Source of the DNA: Sporobacter sp942492735
Lineage (GTDB): Bacteria > Bacillota > Clostridia > Oscillospirales > Oscillospiraceae
Length of the DNA stretch: 64,000 bases
NCBI GenBank assembly: GCA_942492735.1
Contig: OW818648.1
Span: forward strand, 620,001-684,000
Direction: 5' to 3'
Positions within the stretch are counted from its first letter, which is position 1, and each line of letters opens with the position of its first letter. This document shows, piece after piece, positions 48,900-58,047 of this stretch. The position numbers and the translations under genes are program-made. Under the pieces are notes generated by a model. That model did not search any database. It saw only the letters and a list, made by a program, of their open reading frames with translations, and was not told the origin of the DNA.

Positions 48900-51563
48900 A
48901 TGGGTAAAAATCTCGTCAGCTTAAACGTCAACCCCTGCAAAATGTGTATGCCCATGGGGGCTGTCAGCGCATTTGCCGGTATTAAAAACTGCATGTCGAT
49001 CCTTCACGGCTCACAGGGGTGCGCAACCTATATCAGAAGACACATGGCAACCCACTACAACGAACCCGTCGACATCGCCTCCTCCTCACTGACAGAGCAT
49101 GGCACCGTCTTCGGCGGCAAGGAGAATCTCATAAAGGGGCTTGAAAACTTGATCACGCTCTACAATCCGCAGATCATCGGCATCTCGACGACATGCCTGG
49201 CTGAGACGATTGGTGAAGATGTGGCGGCGATCATCAAAGAATTTCACGACACGCATCCGGACACCGGTGTCAAAATCATAAATGTCGCCTCTGCCGGCTA
49301 CGGCGGTACACAGTATGAGGGCTTTAATAAGACCCTCTGGGCCATCGTCTCGCAGACCGTGATGGATCTGACGCCGAATGCATACATCAATATTATCACC
49401 CCGATGCTGTCTCCGGCAGACTGCCGTCAGCTTAAAGGTCTCCTCGACAGCATGGGCCTCAAATATGTGCTGCTGCCCGATCTCTCGGAAAATATGGACG
49501 GTGTGCATGCCCAGAAGTACGAGCGTCTGAAAGCCGGCGGAACAACGCCGGAGGATATTGCGAAAATGGGCGGTGCCCGGCATACGATTGAATTATCGCT
49601 CTTCAACGACGAGCGCTTTTCGCCAGCAAAATATCTTTCCGACCAGTACGGTGTTCCATATACGAAAATGGCCTTGCCGGTCGGCGTCCGGGACACAGAC
49701 GCGCTCATTGACAAGCTCGTCACCCTTGGCGGATTGAAGCCCGCATCACTCATCATAGAGCGCGGCCGGTACATAGACGCTATGATTGATAACCATAAAT
49801 ACTGCGCCGAAGGACGCGCGGCACTATTCGGGGAGCCGGATTTTGTGTATTCCATGACGCGTCTGTGCTGTGAAAACGGTATCGTTCCCGTCGCGGTTGC
49901 CACAGGCTCCGTCAGCCCGACGATGAAAACAGCACTTGAACAAGAAGTAAAGCGCGCGGCCGAGCGGCTTTTCATCGACAAAACCGTCATCCTTGACGAC
50001 TGTGATTTCGATCTTCTGGAGAGCCACGCCAAGGAGCTCGGCATTAACATCATGATTGGCAGCTCAGACGGACGCCGAATGGCGCACCGGCTCGGCATTG
50101 GCCTCGTGCGCTGCGCTTTCCCGGTGCACGACAGAGTCGGCGGCCAACGGATCAAAACACTCTGCTACGACGGCTCCCTCAATATTCTCGATCAGGCTGC
50201 CAACGACCTCCTGGCAAAGAAAGAAGAAGGCTTCCGAGAAGAAGCATACGACCGCTATTTTGATAAAAACACAAAACCCGATACACCATCGGCACCCCAA
50301 ATTGTTATCCCAAGCATACCCGACATCCTGAAAAAGACGGAATCCCACCCGTGCTTCAACTGCTCCGGCGGAAAAACCGCCCGCATTCATCTCCCCATTG
50401 CGCCCAAGTGCAATATCCAGTGTAACTACTGCGTCCGGAAATACGACTGTCCCAACGAGAGCCGCCCCGGCGTTACAACGAGCATACTGTCACCTGATGA
50501 AGCAGTTGCGCGGTATAAAGAAGCCAAAAGCAAAATTGAAAACCTCACCGTCGTCGGTATCGCAGGTCCGGGCGATGCACTGGCAAATTTCGCCGAGACA
50601 AAGGAAACACTCAAGCGCATCAGGGAAATTGATCCGGAGGTCACCTTCTGTCTGTCCACCAACGGTTTAATGCTGCCGCTGCATGCGCAGGAGCTCATCG
50701 ACCTGGGTGTCTCCCACATCACCGTCACGGTAAACGCCGTCGACCCCGAGATCGGGGCAAAAATCTATAAGCACATCGACTACATGGGGACGCGTTACAC
50801 AGGTGTGGCCGCATCGTCCATCCTGCTGGCCAACCAGCTGTCGGGACTTCGGTACCTCACGGCGCGCGGCATTATCTGCAAGGTCAATACGGTCATGCTC
50901 AGGGGCATCAATGATACCCATATTGAAGAGGTCGTCAAAAAGGTCAAGGAGCTCGGCGTCTATGTCTCCAATATCATGCAGCTGATTCCGGTTGCCGGTT
51001 CTGCCTTCGAGCAGCTGGAGCTTGTCTCTAACCGTGAGCTTATGGCGATACGGAAGAAATGCGAGCCCGAGCTCCGCCAAATGTATCACTGCCGTCAATG
51101 CCGCGCTGACGCGGTGGGAACACTCGACAACGACCAGTCCATTGAATTCAGCGGCGCTTGCAAAACGAAAGCGGCAGCACTTCCAAAAGAGGTTAAAAAA
51201 TACGCCGTCGCGTCAAAAAGCGGTATGCTGGTCGACCAGCATTTCGGTCATGCCATTGCGTTTTATATCTACGAGTCCGACGGGAAGACCGTCCGTTTCA
51301 TTGAAAAGCGCCTAGTGAAAAATTATTGCACAGGCTTTGACGCTTGCACAGGCTTTGACGACAGCGTCTTGGATAAAAAACCGGCGCTGGAGTCCATCCT
51401 CGCCGCCGTATCAGACTGCAGCTGCGTTCTGGCGCTCCGGACCGGTGAGGCGCCGACGAAGAAGCTCGAGAGCCTCGGCATAGAAGTCATATCGACATAC
51501 GACAGAATTGAAGACGCTGTCCTCAAAACGTCTGCCAATCAATTAGAAAAGGAGATATGTTAA
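48900..51563 (+). CDS. nifN-B: NifN-NifB fusion protein (with NifX-like C-terminus)
   Basis: An 887-residue fusion. Residues ~1-440 are NifN (NPCKMCMPMGA, GSQGCATYIRR, TTCLAETIGED). From ~480, NifB begins with HPCFNCSGGK and has the radical SAM triad Cys504-x3-Cys508-x2-Cys511 (CNIQCNYC), making the 8Fe core (NifB-co). The last ~110 residues are a NifX/NafY-like carrier domain (VASKSGMLVDQHFGHA). The fusion is characteristic of Clostridium pasteurianum and relatives and would couple core synthesis to its scaffold. An 18-bp in-frame tandem duplication lies at 51326-51361 in the NifX part. GGAGGG precedes the ATG. Confidence 0.94.
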   Translation: MGKNLVSLNVNPCKMCMPMGAVSAFAGIKNCMSILHGSQGCATYIRRHMATHYNEPVDIASSSLTEHGTVFGGKENLIKGLENLITLYNPQIIGISTTCLAETIGEDVAAIIKEFHDTHPDTGVKIINVASAGYGGTQYEGFNKTLWAIVSQTVMDLTPNAYINIITPMLSPADCRQLKGLLDSMGLKYVLLPDLSENMDGVHAQKYERLKAGGTTPEDIAKMGGARHTIELSLFNDERFSPAKYLSDQYGVPYTKMALPVGVRDTDALIDKLVTLGGLKPASLIIERGRYIDAMIDNHKYCAEGRAALFGEPDFVYSMTRLCCENGIVPVAVATGSVSPTMKTALEQEVKRAAERLFIDKTVILDDCDFDLLESHAKELGINIMIGSSDGRRMAHRLGIGLVRCAFPVHDRVGGQRIKTLCYDGSLNILDQAANDLLAKKEEGFREEAYDRYFDKNTKPDTPSAPQIVIPSIPDILKKTESHPCFNCSGGKTARIHLPIAPKCNIQCNYCVRKYDCPNESRPGVTTSILSPDEAVARYKEAKSKIENLTVVGIAGPGDALANFAETKETLKRIREIDPEVTFCLSTNGLMLPLHAQELIDLGVSHITVTVNAVDPEIGAKIYKHIDYMGTRYTGVAASSILLANQLSGLRYLTARGIICKVNTVMLRGINDTHIEEVVKKVKELGVYVSNIMQLIPVAGSAFEQLELVSNRELMAIRKKCEPELRQMYHCRQCRADAVGTLDNDQSIEFSGACKTKAAALPKEVKKYAVASKSGMLVDQHFGHAIAFYIYESDGKTVRFIEKRLVKNYCTGFDACTGFDDSVLDKKPALESILAAVSDCSCVLALRTGEAPTKKLESLGIEVISTYDRIEDAVLKTSANQLEKEIC
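51326..51361 (+). repeat. 18-bp in-frame tandem duplication in nifN-B
   Basis: TTGCACAGGCTTTGACGC at 51326-51343 is repeated at 51344-51361 with one terminal difference. It adds six residues, giving CTGFDACTGFDD in the NifX-like domain, where relatives normally have a single copy. The near-identity of the copies suggests a recent event. Confidence 0.85.
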
Positions 51564-51872
51564 ATGGTCAGTCCGAAAAATCATATTTTTGTCTGTACGA
51601 GCTGCCGGACAAACGGCACACAGAAGGGCTTCTGCCACCAGAAGGACAGCGTTAAAATTATCGAGAAGTTCATGCAGGAAATTGAAGACCGGGATCTCAC
51701 CGCCGACTGCATGGTGACGAACACGGGATGCTTCGGCATCTGCAGCAGAGGCCCGATTGCTGTGGTCTATCCCGAGGGCGTTTGGTATGGCGCGCTCACA
51801 CTGGACGCGGTTGAAGAAATTGTGGAAAAGCACCTGGAGGGCGGCGAAATCGCTGTCAAATATCAGATTTAG
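51564..51872 (+). CDS. [2Fe-2S] ferredoxin, Clostridium pasteurianum type
   Basis: A 102-residue thioredoxin-fold ferredoxin. Cys11, Cys14, Cys24 and the pair in TGCFGIC (Cys56, Cys60) match the ligand set of the C. pasteurianum [2Fe-2S] protein, and the start PKNHIFVCTSC and VVYPEGVWYG are family hallmarks. In C. pasteurianum this protein binds nitrogenase and may protect or reduce it. AGGAGA precedes the ATG. Its location inside the nif operon supports the nitrogenase role. Confidence 0.93.
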   Translation: MVSPKNHIFVCTSCRTNGTQKGFCHQKDSVKIIEKFMQEIEDRDLTADCMVTNTGCFGICSRGPIAVVYPEGVWYGALTLDAVEEIVEKHLEGGEIAVKYQI

Positions 51873-51905
51873 TAATAGCATAGACATTTGGAAGGAGAAG
51901 GCTGC

Positions 51906-52862
51906 ATGATTAGAATCACCGATATGACGCTCAGCGCCGTTGCGGCCTTTAACCCCTCTCCCGAACAGCTGAAAATGCTTTTCGAACTGCTGCTGTCCCT
52001 TGGCTCCGATTTTATTGAGATGCCGGCTGCTGTATATGACATCATTAAACCAGCGGCACCGGACAAACTTGTCCTGCGCGTCTCAACCCCAAGCGACGCT
52101 GCTTTTTACCCCGAAGTAAACCGGTTCGTCTGCAGGAAAAGCGGCTTCGCGTCCTCCCGTGCAATGACATTCGAAATTCAGATGAACGATGTGAAAGAGA
52201 TCAGCTTTTTGGTGCAAGATGAACTGCCTGAGCATGTCCGGCTAGTTGGTCTCGACGATATCCTAAACCATGACTTTGTTCGTGCATTTGCGGCGATTCA
52301 AAAAAGGGTAAAAGGGAAAATAGAATTTTGTCCTGAAAACAGCAGCTATTGTGCAACCGCCGCCGCTATTGAGTGGATATCAAGCGGCGGCACGGATATT
52401 GTGGCAACGTTTGGGGGGATAGACGGTAAAGCATCCTTGGAGGAAGTGCTGCTGGCGTTGAGGGTCGTGAAACGTCACAAGCCGAGCGCCTCCTTTGCCG
52501 TTTTCCCGCAGATTGCCGCACTTGCTGAGGAGATCATGTCAACGCGTTTTTCTGATCGGAAAGCGGTTATCGGACGGAAAATTTTCGATGTTGAGTCCGG
52601 GATACATATAGACGGCATCCTAAAAAAGCCGCAGATGTACGAACCGTTTTTTCCCGAGCTGGTGGGAACCAAAAGACTGTTCGTCGTCGGCAAGCATTCC
52701 GGACGAAAATCAATTGCAGCCAAGCTAAGCGAGCTGGGCTGCAATGTAAAAGATTTTGACATCGCCAAAATTCTCAGTGACGTGCGGGATGAGAGCATAC
52801 TTAAAATGTCAAGCCTGACCGACGAGGAGTTTCTTAAAATTGCTCAGAAATACAGGTTATAA
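51906..52862 (+). CDS. nifV-omega: Homocitrate synthase omega subunit NifV-omega
   Basis: A 318-residue protein of the homocitrate synthase/isopropylmalate synthase superfamily that holds the C-terminal part of the enzyme: HSGRKSIAAKLSELGC and LTDEEFLKIAQKY. Its N-terminal half is a degenerate barrel (RITDMTLSAV). It pairs with NifV-alpha, which follows 15 bases later, to make homocitrate, the organic ligand of FeMo-co. The split omega/alpha arrangement is known from C. pasteurianum. The ATG at 51906 follows AAGGAGAAGG. Confidence 0.88.
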   Translation: MIRITDMTLSAVAAFNPSPEQLKMLFELLLSLGSDFIEMPAAVYDIIKPAAPDKLVLRVSTPSDAAFYPEVNRFVCRKSGFASSRAMTFEIQMNDVKEISFLVQDELPEHVRLVGLDDILNHDFVRAFAAIQKRVKGKIEFCPENSSYCATAAAIEWISSGGTDIVATFGGIDGKASLEEVLLALRVVKRHKPSASFAVFPQIAALAEEIMSTRFSDRKAVIGRKIFDVESGIHIDGILKKPQMYEPFFPELVGTKRLFVVGKHSGRKSIAAKLSELGCNVKDFDIAKILSDVRDESILKMSSLTDEEFLKIAQKYRL

Positions 52863-52877
52863 AAGCGGGGGTTTGCC

Positions 52878-53678
52878 ATGAAGCCTGTAAAGCATATTGT
52901 TGATACAACCATGAGAGACGGGGAACAGAGCCCCGGCATCGCCATGAGCAAAAATCAGAAGCTGGAGATTGCTCAAATCCTCGACAGCGCCGGTATTTAT
53001 CAGATCGAAGCCGGCGTCCCGGCTGTCGGAACTTATGAAATTGACACGCTCCGGAATATTATGCAAAATAGGAAGCACTCAAAAATTTCAGTTTGGAACA
53101 GGCTTGTTCTGGAGGATATTAAAAAATCCATTCTGTGCGAGCCTGATATCATTCATATCAGCATACCGGTTTCTTATGTTTTGATCTATTCAAAGCTAAA
53201 TAAAAACAAGACCTGGATCACGAAGAACCTCTCTAGCTGTGTCTCCTATGCCATTGAAAAAGGGTTTGAGGTCACCGTCGGATTTGAGGACGCATCTCGC
53301 GCCGATATCACTTTTATGACCGCCCTTGCAAAACAGTTGAAAGACCTCGGTGTTTCAAGAATCAGATTTGCAGACACCGTCGGCATTCTCTCCCCCTCCA
53401 GGACGTATCAGTCCGTCAAGGAAATCATCGACTACTCGGGCATCGACGTCGAGCTGCATGCGCACAACGACCTGGGTATGGCTGTCGCGAACACGATTCT
53501 CGGCGCCAAAGCAGGGGCGAAATTTCTGGACACAACGATTTTAGGCCTCGGCGAACGCGCCGGCAATTGTGATTTTTTGAAGCTTGTTCACGCCGCCTCT
53601 GATATTATGGACTTTAAAATAACAAAGATCGAGGCCAAGCACGTCCAGCACGAGATTGCTGAAATACTTTGCTTATAA
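52878..53678 (+). CDS. nifV-alpha: Homocitrate synthase alpha subunit NifV-alpha
   Basis: A 266-residue catalytic barrel of homocitrate synthase: DTTMRDGEQSPGIAMSKNQK at the N-terminus (metal and 2-oxoglutarate site), FEDASRAD, and the metal-binding HAHNDLGMAVAN with GLGERAGNCDF. It lacks the C-terminal domain, supplied by NifV-omega. It condenses acetyl-CoA with 2-oxoglutarate. Homocitrate synthesis argues for a FeMo-co nitrogenase. It is the last gene of the nif operon; a hairpin follows. Confidence 0.93.
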   Translation: MKPVKHIVDTTMRDGEQSPGIAMSKNQKLEIAQILDSAGIYQIEAGVPAVGTYEIDTLRNIMQNRKHSKISVWNRLVLEDIKKSILCEPDIIHISIPVSYVLIYSKLNKNKTWITKNLSSCVSYAIEKGFEVTVGFEDASRADITFMTALAKQLKDLGVSRIRFADTVGILSPSRTYQSVKEIIDYSGIDVELHAHNDLGMAVANTILGAKAGAKFLDTTILGLGERAGNCDFLKLVHAASDIMDFKITKIEAKHVQHEIAEILCL

Positions 53679-53685
53679 GCATGAA

Positions 53686-53733
53686 AAGAGCGTGTCGCAA
53701 AACGTTTTTTGGAACGTAAGGCGACTCGCTCTT
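53686..53733 (+). terminator. Hairpin at the end of the nif operon
   Basis: AAGAGCGTGTCGC (53686-53698) pairs with GCGACTCGCTCTT (53721-53733) with one mismatch around a 22-base loop. No T-run follows directly, so termination may be shared with the palindromic element at 53770. Confidence 0.5.
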
Positions 53734-53769
53734 GTCGTGTTATACAATATTCGATTAAGATAACGACAT

Positions 53770-53892
53770 GGTCCGCGCTGTCATTCCCGCGCAGGCGGGA
53801 ATCTACGTACCCCGAGATAATGGATTCCCGCCTGCGCGGGAATGACAAATAACGCAGAATATGCTGATATCTCATTGTGTCTGTGGAAGACC
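53770..53892. repeat. ~120-bp palindromic element, copy 2 (right of nif island, inverted)
   Basis: Arms TGTCATTCCCGCGCAGG... (53779-53804) and its complement (53821-53847), with flanks GCGGAC and TCTTCCACAGACACAATGA on the other strand. It matches the 40412-40536 copy in reverse orientation over about 120 bases, with few substitutions. Confidence 0.85.
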
Positions 53893-53896
53893 AGTA

Positions 53897-55729
53897 TTAC
53901 ATCACTGCAAGGGATTTTGCGAATTGTTCGCTTTTAAATTGGTTCATGTACAGGTCGTAGTAGCGGCCGCGGCGATGCATAAGCTGTCTGTGGCTCCCCT
54001 GCTCGAGCACTTCGCCGTCATCGATGACTAAGATTCTGTCGGCGTTGCGGACTGTTGAGAGCCTGTGGGCGATGATAAAGCTCGTGCGGTTTTTGAGCAG
54101 CGTGTCGACAGCGGCTTCGATTTTCATTTCCGACTCGGTATCGATCGAGCTTGTTGCTTCATCGAGCACGAATATCCTCGGATCATTTAGAATTGCGCGG
54201 GCAAAGGAGACGAGCTGCTTTTGTCCGGTTGACATGAGATTTCCGCCCTCGCCGGCTTCGGTGTCATAGCCTTTTTCCAGCTTCATGATGAACTCGTGGG
54301 CGCCAACCGTGTTCGCCGCCCCTTCTACCTCTTCGTCGGTTGCGTCCAGCCGGCCATAGCGGATGTTTTCTCTTATTGTGCCCGAGAACAGGTGCGGTGT
54401 CTGCAGGACATATCCCAGGGACGACTGCAGCCACAGCTGGCTGCGCCGCTTAACATTGACACCGTCGATGAGCAGCTCGCCCTCGTTCGGCTCATAAAAC
54501 CGGCAGACAAGGTTGACGATTGTCGATTTGCCTCCGCCCGTCGCGCCGACTAAAGCGATGTTTTCGCCTGCTTTGACCTTGAGATTGAAGTTCTTAAGCA
54601 CCGTTTCGTTCTCCTTATAACAGAAGGACACGTTTTTAAACTCCACTTCGCCGATAATCGGCTCCCAGTTTTCCCTCATAGGCTTGAACGCGTCGCCATA
54701 TTTTTCTGTGACATCCGGCGTATCTGTTATATCCGAGGTCACTGTCAAAACGTCGACAACACGCTCAGCAGCGGCTTGTGACGACTGGAATTGCGCAAAG
54801 ATACCGGCAAAGTTTCTGATAGGCTCGAACATCATCATACCGATGTTGATGAAGAAGTTCAGCTGTCCGACTGTCAGAAGGCCGCCAAACACATCATGCC
54901 CCCCCTTGATCAGAATTCCGCCGATCGCCAGGCTGACAATCAGAGACGCAACCGGCAGATAGACGGCTGATATTATTGCGGCCCTCGTTGTGGCTTTTCT
55001 CATGTTTCCGGTTAGCGCGAAGAAATCCTCATTATTAAGCTCCTCACGGACAAGCGTCTTTGTTGTCTGCGCGCTGGAGATGCCTTCATTGAAGTCCGAG
55101 GTGATCATACTATTGAATTTCCGTGATTCACGCTGGTACTTGAGGATCTTCTTCTGGAAATAGATCGACACAAGGGCTAAAAGAGGTACTGACGCCGCCA
55201 TGATGAGCGCCAGCTTGAGGTTGACGGCAAACATCGCAATCAGACTCGACAGGATTGCCATAACGCTCCAGCTGAGATCGATGCCGGTCCACGAGATGAT
55301 TTCCAGGATTCTTGACATGTCATTCGTCAGTCTTGAGATGAGATGTCCAACCGCTGTTTTGTCAAAGTAGGAAAAGCTCATCGTCTGCAGCTTGTGAAAA
55401 GCCTCCCGCCTGACGTCGGCACACAGGTTTGCTTCCAGATACCCGCTGCTTCGAACGATGAGGAGCACCGAAAGGCAGAGAAGCAGCTGCATCACAACGA
55501 TCACGGCGACGAACACCGGCAGATGCGCCGTTGTGCCCGGCGTCATGAAGCCGTCGATCGCCCACATGGTCATAAACGACATGGCGAGGTCAATGATACC
55601 AGCAAACATACTGCCCCCTATGACGCCAGCATACGCTTTTTTATATTTAAAAGCGAATTTGAAGATCACCTTCCACGTTTCAGGCTTGATTTTTTGATGC
55701 TGATAGTCTTTTTCTTCAATCATGCTCAT
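53897..55729 (-). CDS. ABC exporter half-transporter (catalytic E, degenerate signature)
   Basis: A 610-residue ABC exporter: six membrane helices (~1-330) then an ATPase domain. Walker A is GATGGGKST; Walker B ends in LDEATSS with the catalytic Glu; the H-loop is IAHRLSTV. The signature is STGQKQ instead of SGGQ. Its start overlaps the stop of the other half-transporter (ATGA). The pair has complementary defects and so should be a heterodimer with one consensus ATP site, like TM287/288 or LmrCD. Substrate unknown: a drug or the peptide encoded upstream. Confidence 0.9.
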   Translation of the reverse strand: MSMIEEKDYQHQKIKPETWKVIFKFAFKYKKAYAGVIGGSMFAGIIDLAMSFMTMWAIDGFMTPGTTAHLPVFVAVIVVMQLLLCLSVLLIVRSSGYLEANLCADVRREAFHKLQTMSFSYFDKTAVGHLISRLTNDMSRILEIISWTGIDLSWSVMAILSSLIAMFAVNLKLALIMAASVPLLALVSIYFQKKILKYQRESRKFNSMITSDFNEGISSAQTTKTLVREELNNEDFFALTGNMRKATTRAAIISAVYLPVASLIVSLAIGGILIKGGHDVFGGLLTVGQLNFFINIGMMMFEPIRNFAGIFAQFQSSQAAAERVVDVLTVTSDITDTPDVTEKYGDAFKPMRENWEPIIGEVEFKNVSFCYKENETVLKNFNLKVKAGENIALVGATGGGKSTIVNLVCRFYEPNEGELLIDGVNVKRRSQLWLQSSLGYVLQTPHLFSGTIRENIRYGRLDATDEEVEGAANTVGAHEFIMKLEKGYDTEAGEGGNLMSTGQKQLVSFARAILNDPRIFVLDEATSSIDTESEMKIEAAVDTLLKNRTSFIIAHRLSTVRNADRILVIDDGEVLEQGSHRQLMHRRGRYYDLYMNQFKSEQFAKSLAVM

Positions 55730-57558
55730 AAGGCTTCACTCCCTTCCTCCAGGTTGGCATTTTGAATATCGTATGTCCGCCTGTATATGCCGCCCTCTTG
55801 CATGAGTACGTCATGGCTGCCCTGTTCGACCACATGCCCATCCTTGATGACAAATATCTTATCGGCTTCCATCAGTGTGTTGATACGGTGCGAGATGATG
55901 ATCGTCGTCACATTCTTCCGGCGCTCGGCGAGCGTTTCACGGATAGCCGCGTCGGTTTTTGTGTCAACCGCTGAGAGCGAATCGTCAAAGATCAGCACAT
56001 CGCTCTTTCCCATCAGCGCCCTCGCTATGGCCACGCGCTGTTTCTGGCCGCCGGAGAGTGTGACGCCGCGCTCACCGACAACCGTCTCGTAACCGTCCTC
56101 AAAGCTCTCAATATCCTCATGAATGGACGCGCTCAAAGCGGCTTCCCTGACCTCCTCAAATACCGGCTCCCTGAACTTGATGCCGATATTCCGAAGGATG
56201 CTCTTGGAGTATAAGAACGGCTCCTGCAGAACAATGCTGATGCGGTTTCTGAGGTGCGTTTTCCTGACCTTACGGATATCGACTCCCCCGACGGTAATAA
56301 TGCCGTCCTGCACATCGTAGAGCCGTTGCAGCAGGAGAGAGATGGACGATTTTCCCGAGCCTGTGCCGCCGAGGAACGCCACTGTGGCGCCGCCGGGTAT
56401 TGTCATATTGAGGTTTTTAAGAACCGGTACCGTGTCATAGGCAAAGCACACGTTTTCAAAGCGGATATCGCCGCTCAAGTCGGGTGTCAGTCCGCAGTCG
56501 AGGTCTTCTTCCTCTTTCGCGTTATAAACCTCCTCAATACGTCCCGCCGCGACAAGCGTGCGGCTGAAGTGGTTCAGCGCGCGCCCAAAGCCCCTGATCG
56601 GCCAAAAGAATAGGAAAACGTACGAGGTAAAGGCGGAGAATTCACCGATCGTCAAGCGCCCGTTTACACAGAGCAAAATACCGACGACCAGGACCGCCGC
56701 GATCTCCACGCCGCAAATCCCGTCAAGCGTTGTCCAAAGGGTTGCAAAGGACCGTATGAGCGTCGTTGTGCAGCGTCTGTTCTCCTCATTCTTTTCATCA
56801 AACCGCTCCATCTCAAAGGCCTGCCTGCCGAAAGCCCGGACGACGCGTGTGCCCGTGAGATTTTCCTGTATGACCGTAAAAAGCTTGCCTTCGGCCTGTT
56901 CCTGCTCGTTTGTCAGCCTGCTGATCTTTTTAAAGAATAATACCGAGGTCAAAATGACAGGGACGACCAGAAGCATCGTGATCAGCGTCAGCGGTATATT
57001 CAGGGAGAACATCACGAAGAGACCGACGAAAAGCATTGCAATTGTTCGGATAAGCTCGAGTATCATTGTGCTGAAGAAGAGGCGAATGGTTTCCACATCA
57101 TTTGTGGCACGCTGTATGATGTCGCCTGTCTGCGCACTCGCATGATAGGCAAACGGCAGCCGCTGTATATGGGCATAAAGTGTGTCCCTGAGTGTTTTGA
57201 CGATGCCTTCGGCGGAGACGTTATTGCATTTGGCTCTTATGTAGCGTATCGCGCCCAGGATTATTTGGAGGGCAATCATTGCTGCGGCCATGATCCAGAT
57301 GCTCTTTTTGATGATTTCCAGCCCGCCGAGGGCTTGTATGAGCCACGAAAAATACCAAGGTGTGCTGAGCGGTTTGCTTCCCAGAACCGAGTCTATGGTC
57401 ACCGACATGATGAGCGGCGACACGAAGGATATGATCAGTTCAACACCAAGCAGCAAAAAACTCACGTACATCGGCAGCCTGAACCCCTTGGTATACCTCA
57501 GGACTGCCTTTAAATTATCATTTTTCAAATAAATCCTTTCCCTTTCCAACTCCGGCAT
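55726..57558 (-). CDS. ABC exporter half-transporter (canonical signature, degenerate Walker B)
   Basis: About 610 residues from ATG 57558 (MPELERERIYLKN), with TAAGGTGG upstream; a longer frame from 57678 crosses the leader peptide region. Six membrane helices are followed by Walker A GGTGSGKSS, signature LSGGQKQ and Walker B FDDSLSAVD, where Asp replaces the catalytic Glu. It is the partner of the downstream half-transporter. A small peptide gene and an intrinsic terminator precede it, so its expression may be conditional. Confidence 0.9.
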   Translation of the reverse strand: MPELERERIYLKNDNLKAVLRYTKGFRLPMYVSFLLLGVELIISFVSPLIMSVTIDSVLGSKPLSTPWYFSWLIQALGGLEIIKKSIWIMAAAMIALQIILGAIRYIRAKCNNVSAEGIVKTLRDTLYAHIQRLPFAYHASAQTGDIIQRATNDVETIRLFFSTMILELIRTIAMLFVGLFVMFSLNIPLTLITMLLVVPVILTSVLFFKKISRLTNEQEQAEGKLFTVIQENLTGTRVVRAFGRQAFEMERFDEKNEENRRCTTTLIRSFATLWTTLDGICGVEIAAVLVVGILLCVNGRLTIGEFSAFTSYVFLFFWPIRGFGRALNHFSRTLVAAGRIEEVYNAKEEEDLDCGLTPDLSGDIRFENVCFAYDTVPVLKNLNMTIPGGATVAFLGGTGSGKSSISLLLQRLYDVQDGIITVGGVDIRKVRKTHLRNRISIVLQEPFLYSKSILRNIGIKFREPVFEEVREAALSASIHEDIESFEDGYETVVGERGVTLSGGQKQRVAIARALMGKSDVLIFDDSLSAVDTKTDAAIRETLAERRKNVTTIIISHRINTLMEADKIFVIKDGHVVEQGSHDVLMQEGGIYRRTYDIQNANLEEGSEAL

Positions 57559-57568
57559 TGCTGCCACC

Positions 57569-57643
57569 TTACGGCGAGATAATGCTGCTGTAAGGCTCCA
57601 GGCGGCAACGCATGTTAATTGCATACAAATCCAGCTTTTCCAA
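57569..57643 (-). CDS. Possible leader peptide (24 aa) before ABC exporter
   Basis: A TTG start at 57643 behind AGGGGGAG opens a 24-codon frame, product MEKLDLYAINMRCRLEPYSS and four more residues, ending 10 bases before the exporter start. It could be a regulatory leader or chance. Support is weak: a rare start codon and no homology. Confidence 0.25.
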   Translation of the reverse strand: MEKLDLYAINMRCRLEPYSSIISP

Positions 57644-57664
57644 TTTACTCCCCCTAAAAATGAG

Positions 57665-57696
57665 CAAAAAAATACCACAGGGTTTCATCCTGCGGC
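57665..57696 (-). terminator. Intrinsic terminator/attenuator before ABC exporter
   Basis: On the minus strand CCGCAGG pairs with CCTGTGG (one wobble) with a 7-base loop, followed by ATTTTTTT. It lies between the peptide gene (57720-57839) and the exporter genes, so most transcripts from the peptide promoter would end here. Confidence 0.65.
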
Positions 57697-57719
57697 AGCT
57701 CCTATTGATTTCAATCCCG

Positions 57720-57839
57720 TCAAGTTCGGACCGAAAGCAAACCTCCGCCACAGAAGACATATTTATAATTGGACATACGGATACTAATGCCATGCGCAGA
57801 TGCTTGCATAAAACGGACGACGCTCATTTTCTTTTTCAT
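57720..57839 (-). CDS. Small peptide (39 aa) upstream of ABC exporter
   Basis: ATG at 57839 with an excellent ribosome site (GAAAGGAGG, 7 bases). The peptide is MKKKMSVVRFMQASAHGISI and 19 more residues, with a single Cys next to Gly-Gly-Gly (FCGGG). The basic start and Gly-Gly-like site near the C-terminus give it a look of an exported or signal peptide, but no family is recognised. It is followed by a terminator and then the heterodimeric ABC exporter, which could be its transporter or its regulated target. Confidence 0.5.
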   Translation of the reverse strand: MKKKMSVVRFMQASAHGISIRMSNYKYVFCGGGLLSVRT

Positions 57840-58047
57840 TTTCGGCCCTCCTTTCGAATTTTTTTCCATTCTATACCTGATATCCGTCATTTGCAATATA
57901 TATTCCATAATTTTGTATTACAGTTTTGTTACAGCGTATCCTCCCACATAAAATATCAACGATACAACCTATACAACAAAAAAATAATCCTGTATAATTC
58001 TGGCATGGTTACGCAATTGTTATAATTTGTGTGAGGAGGCAACGCGC

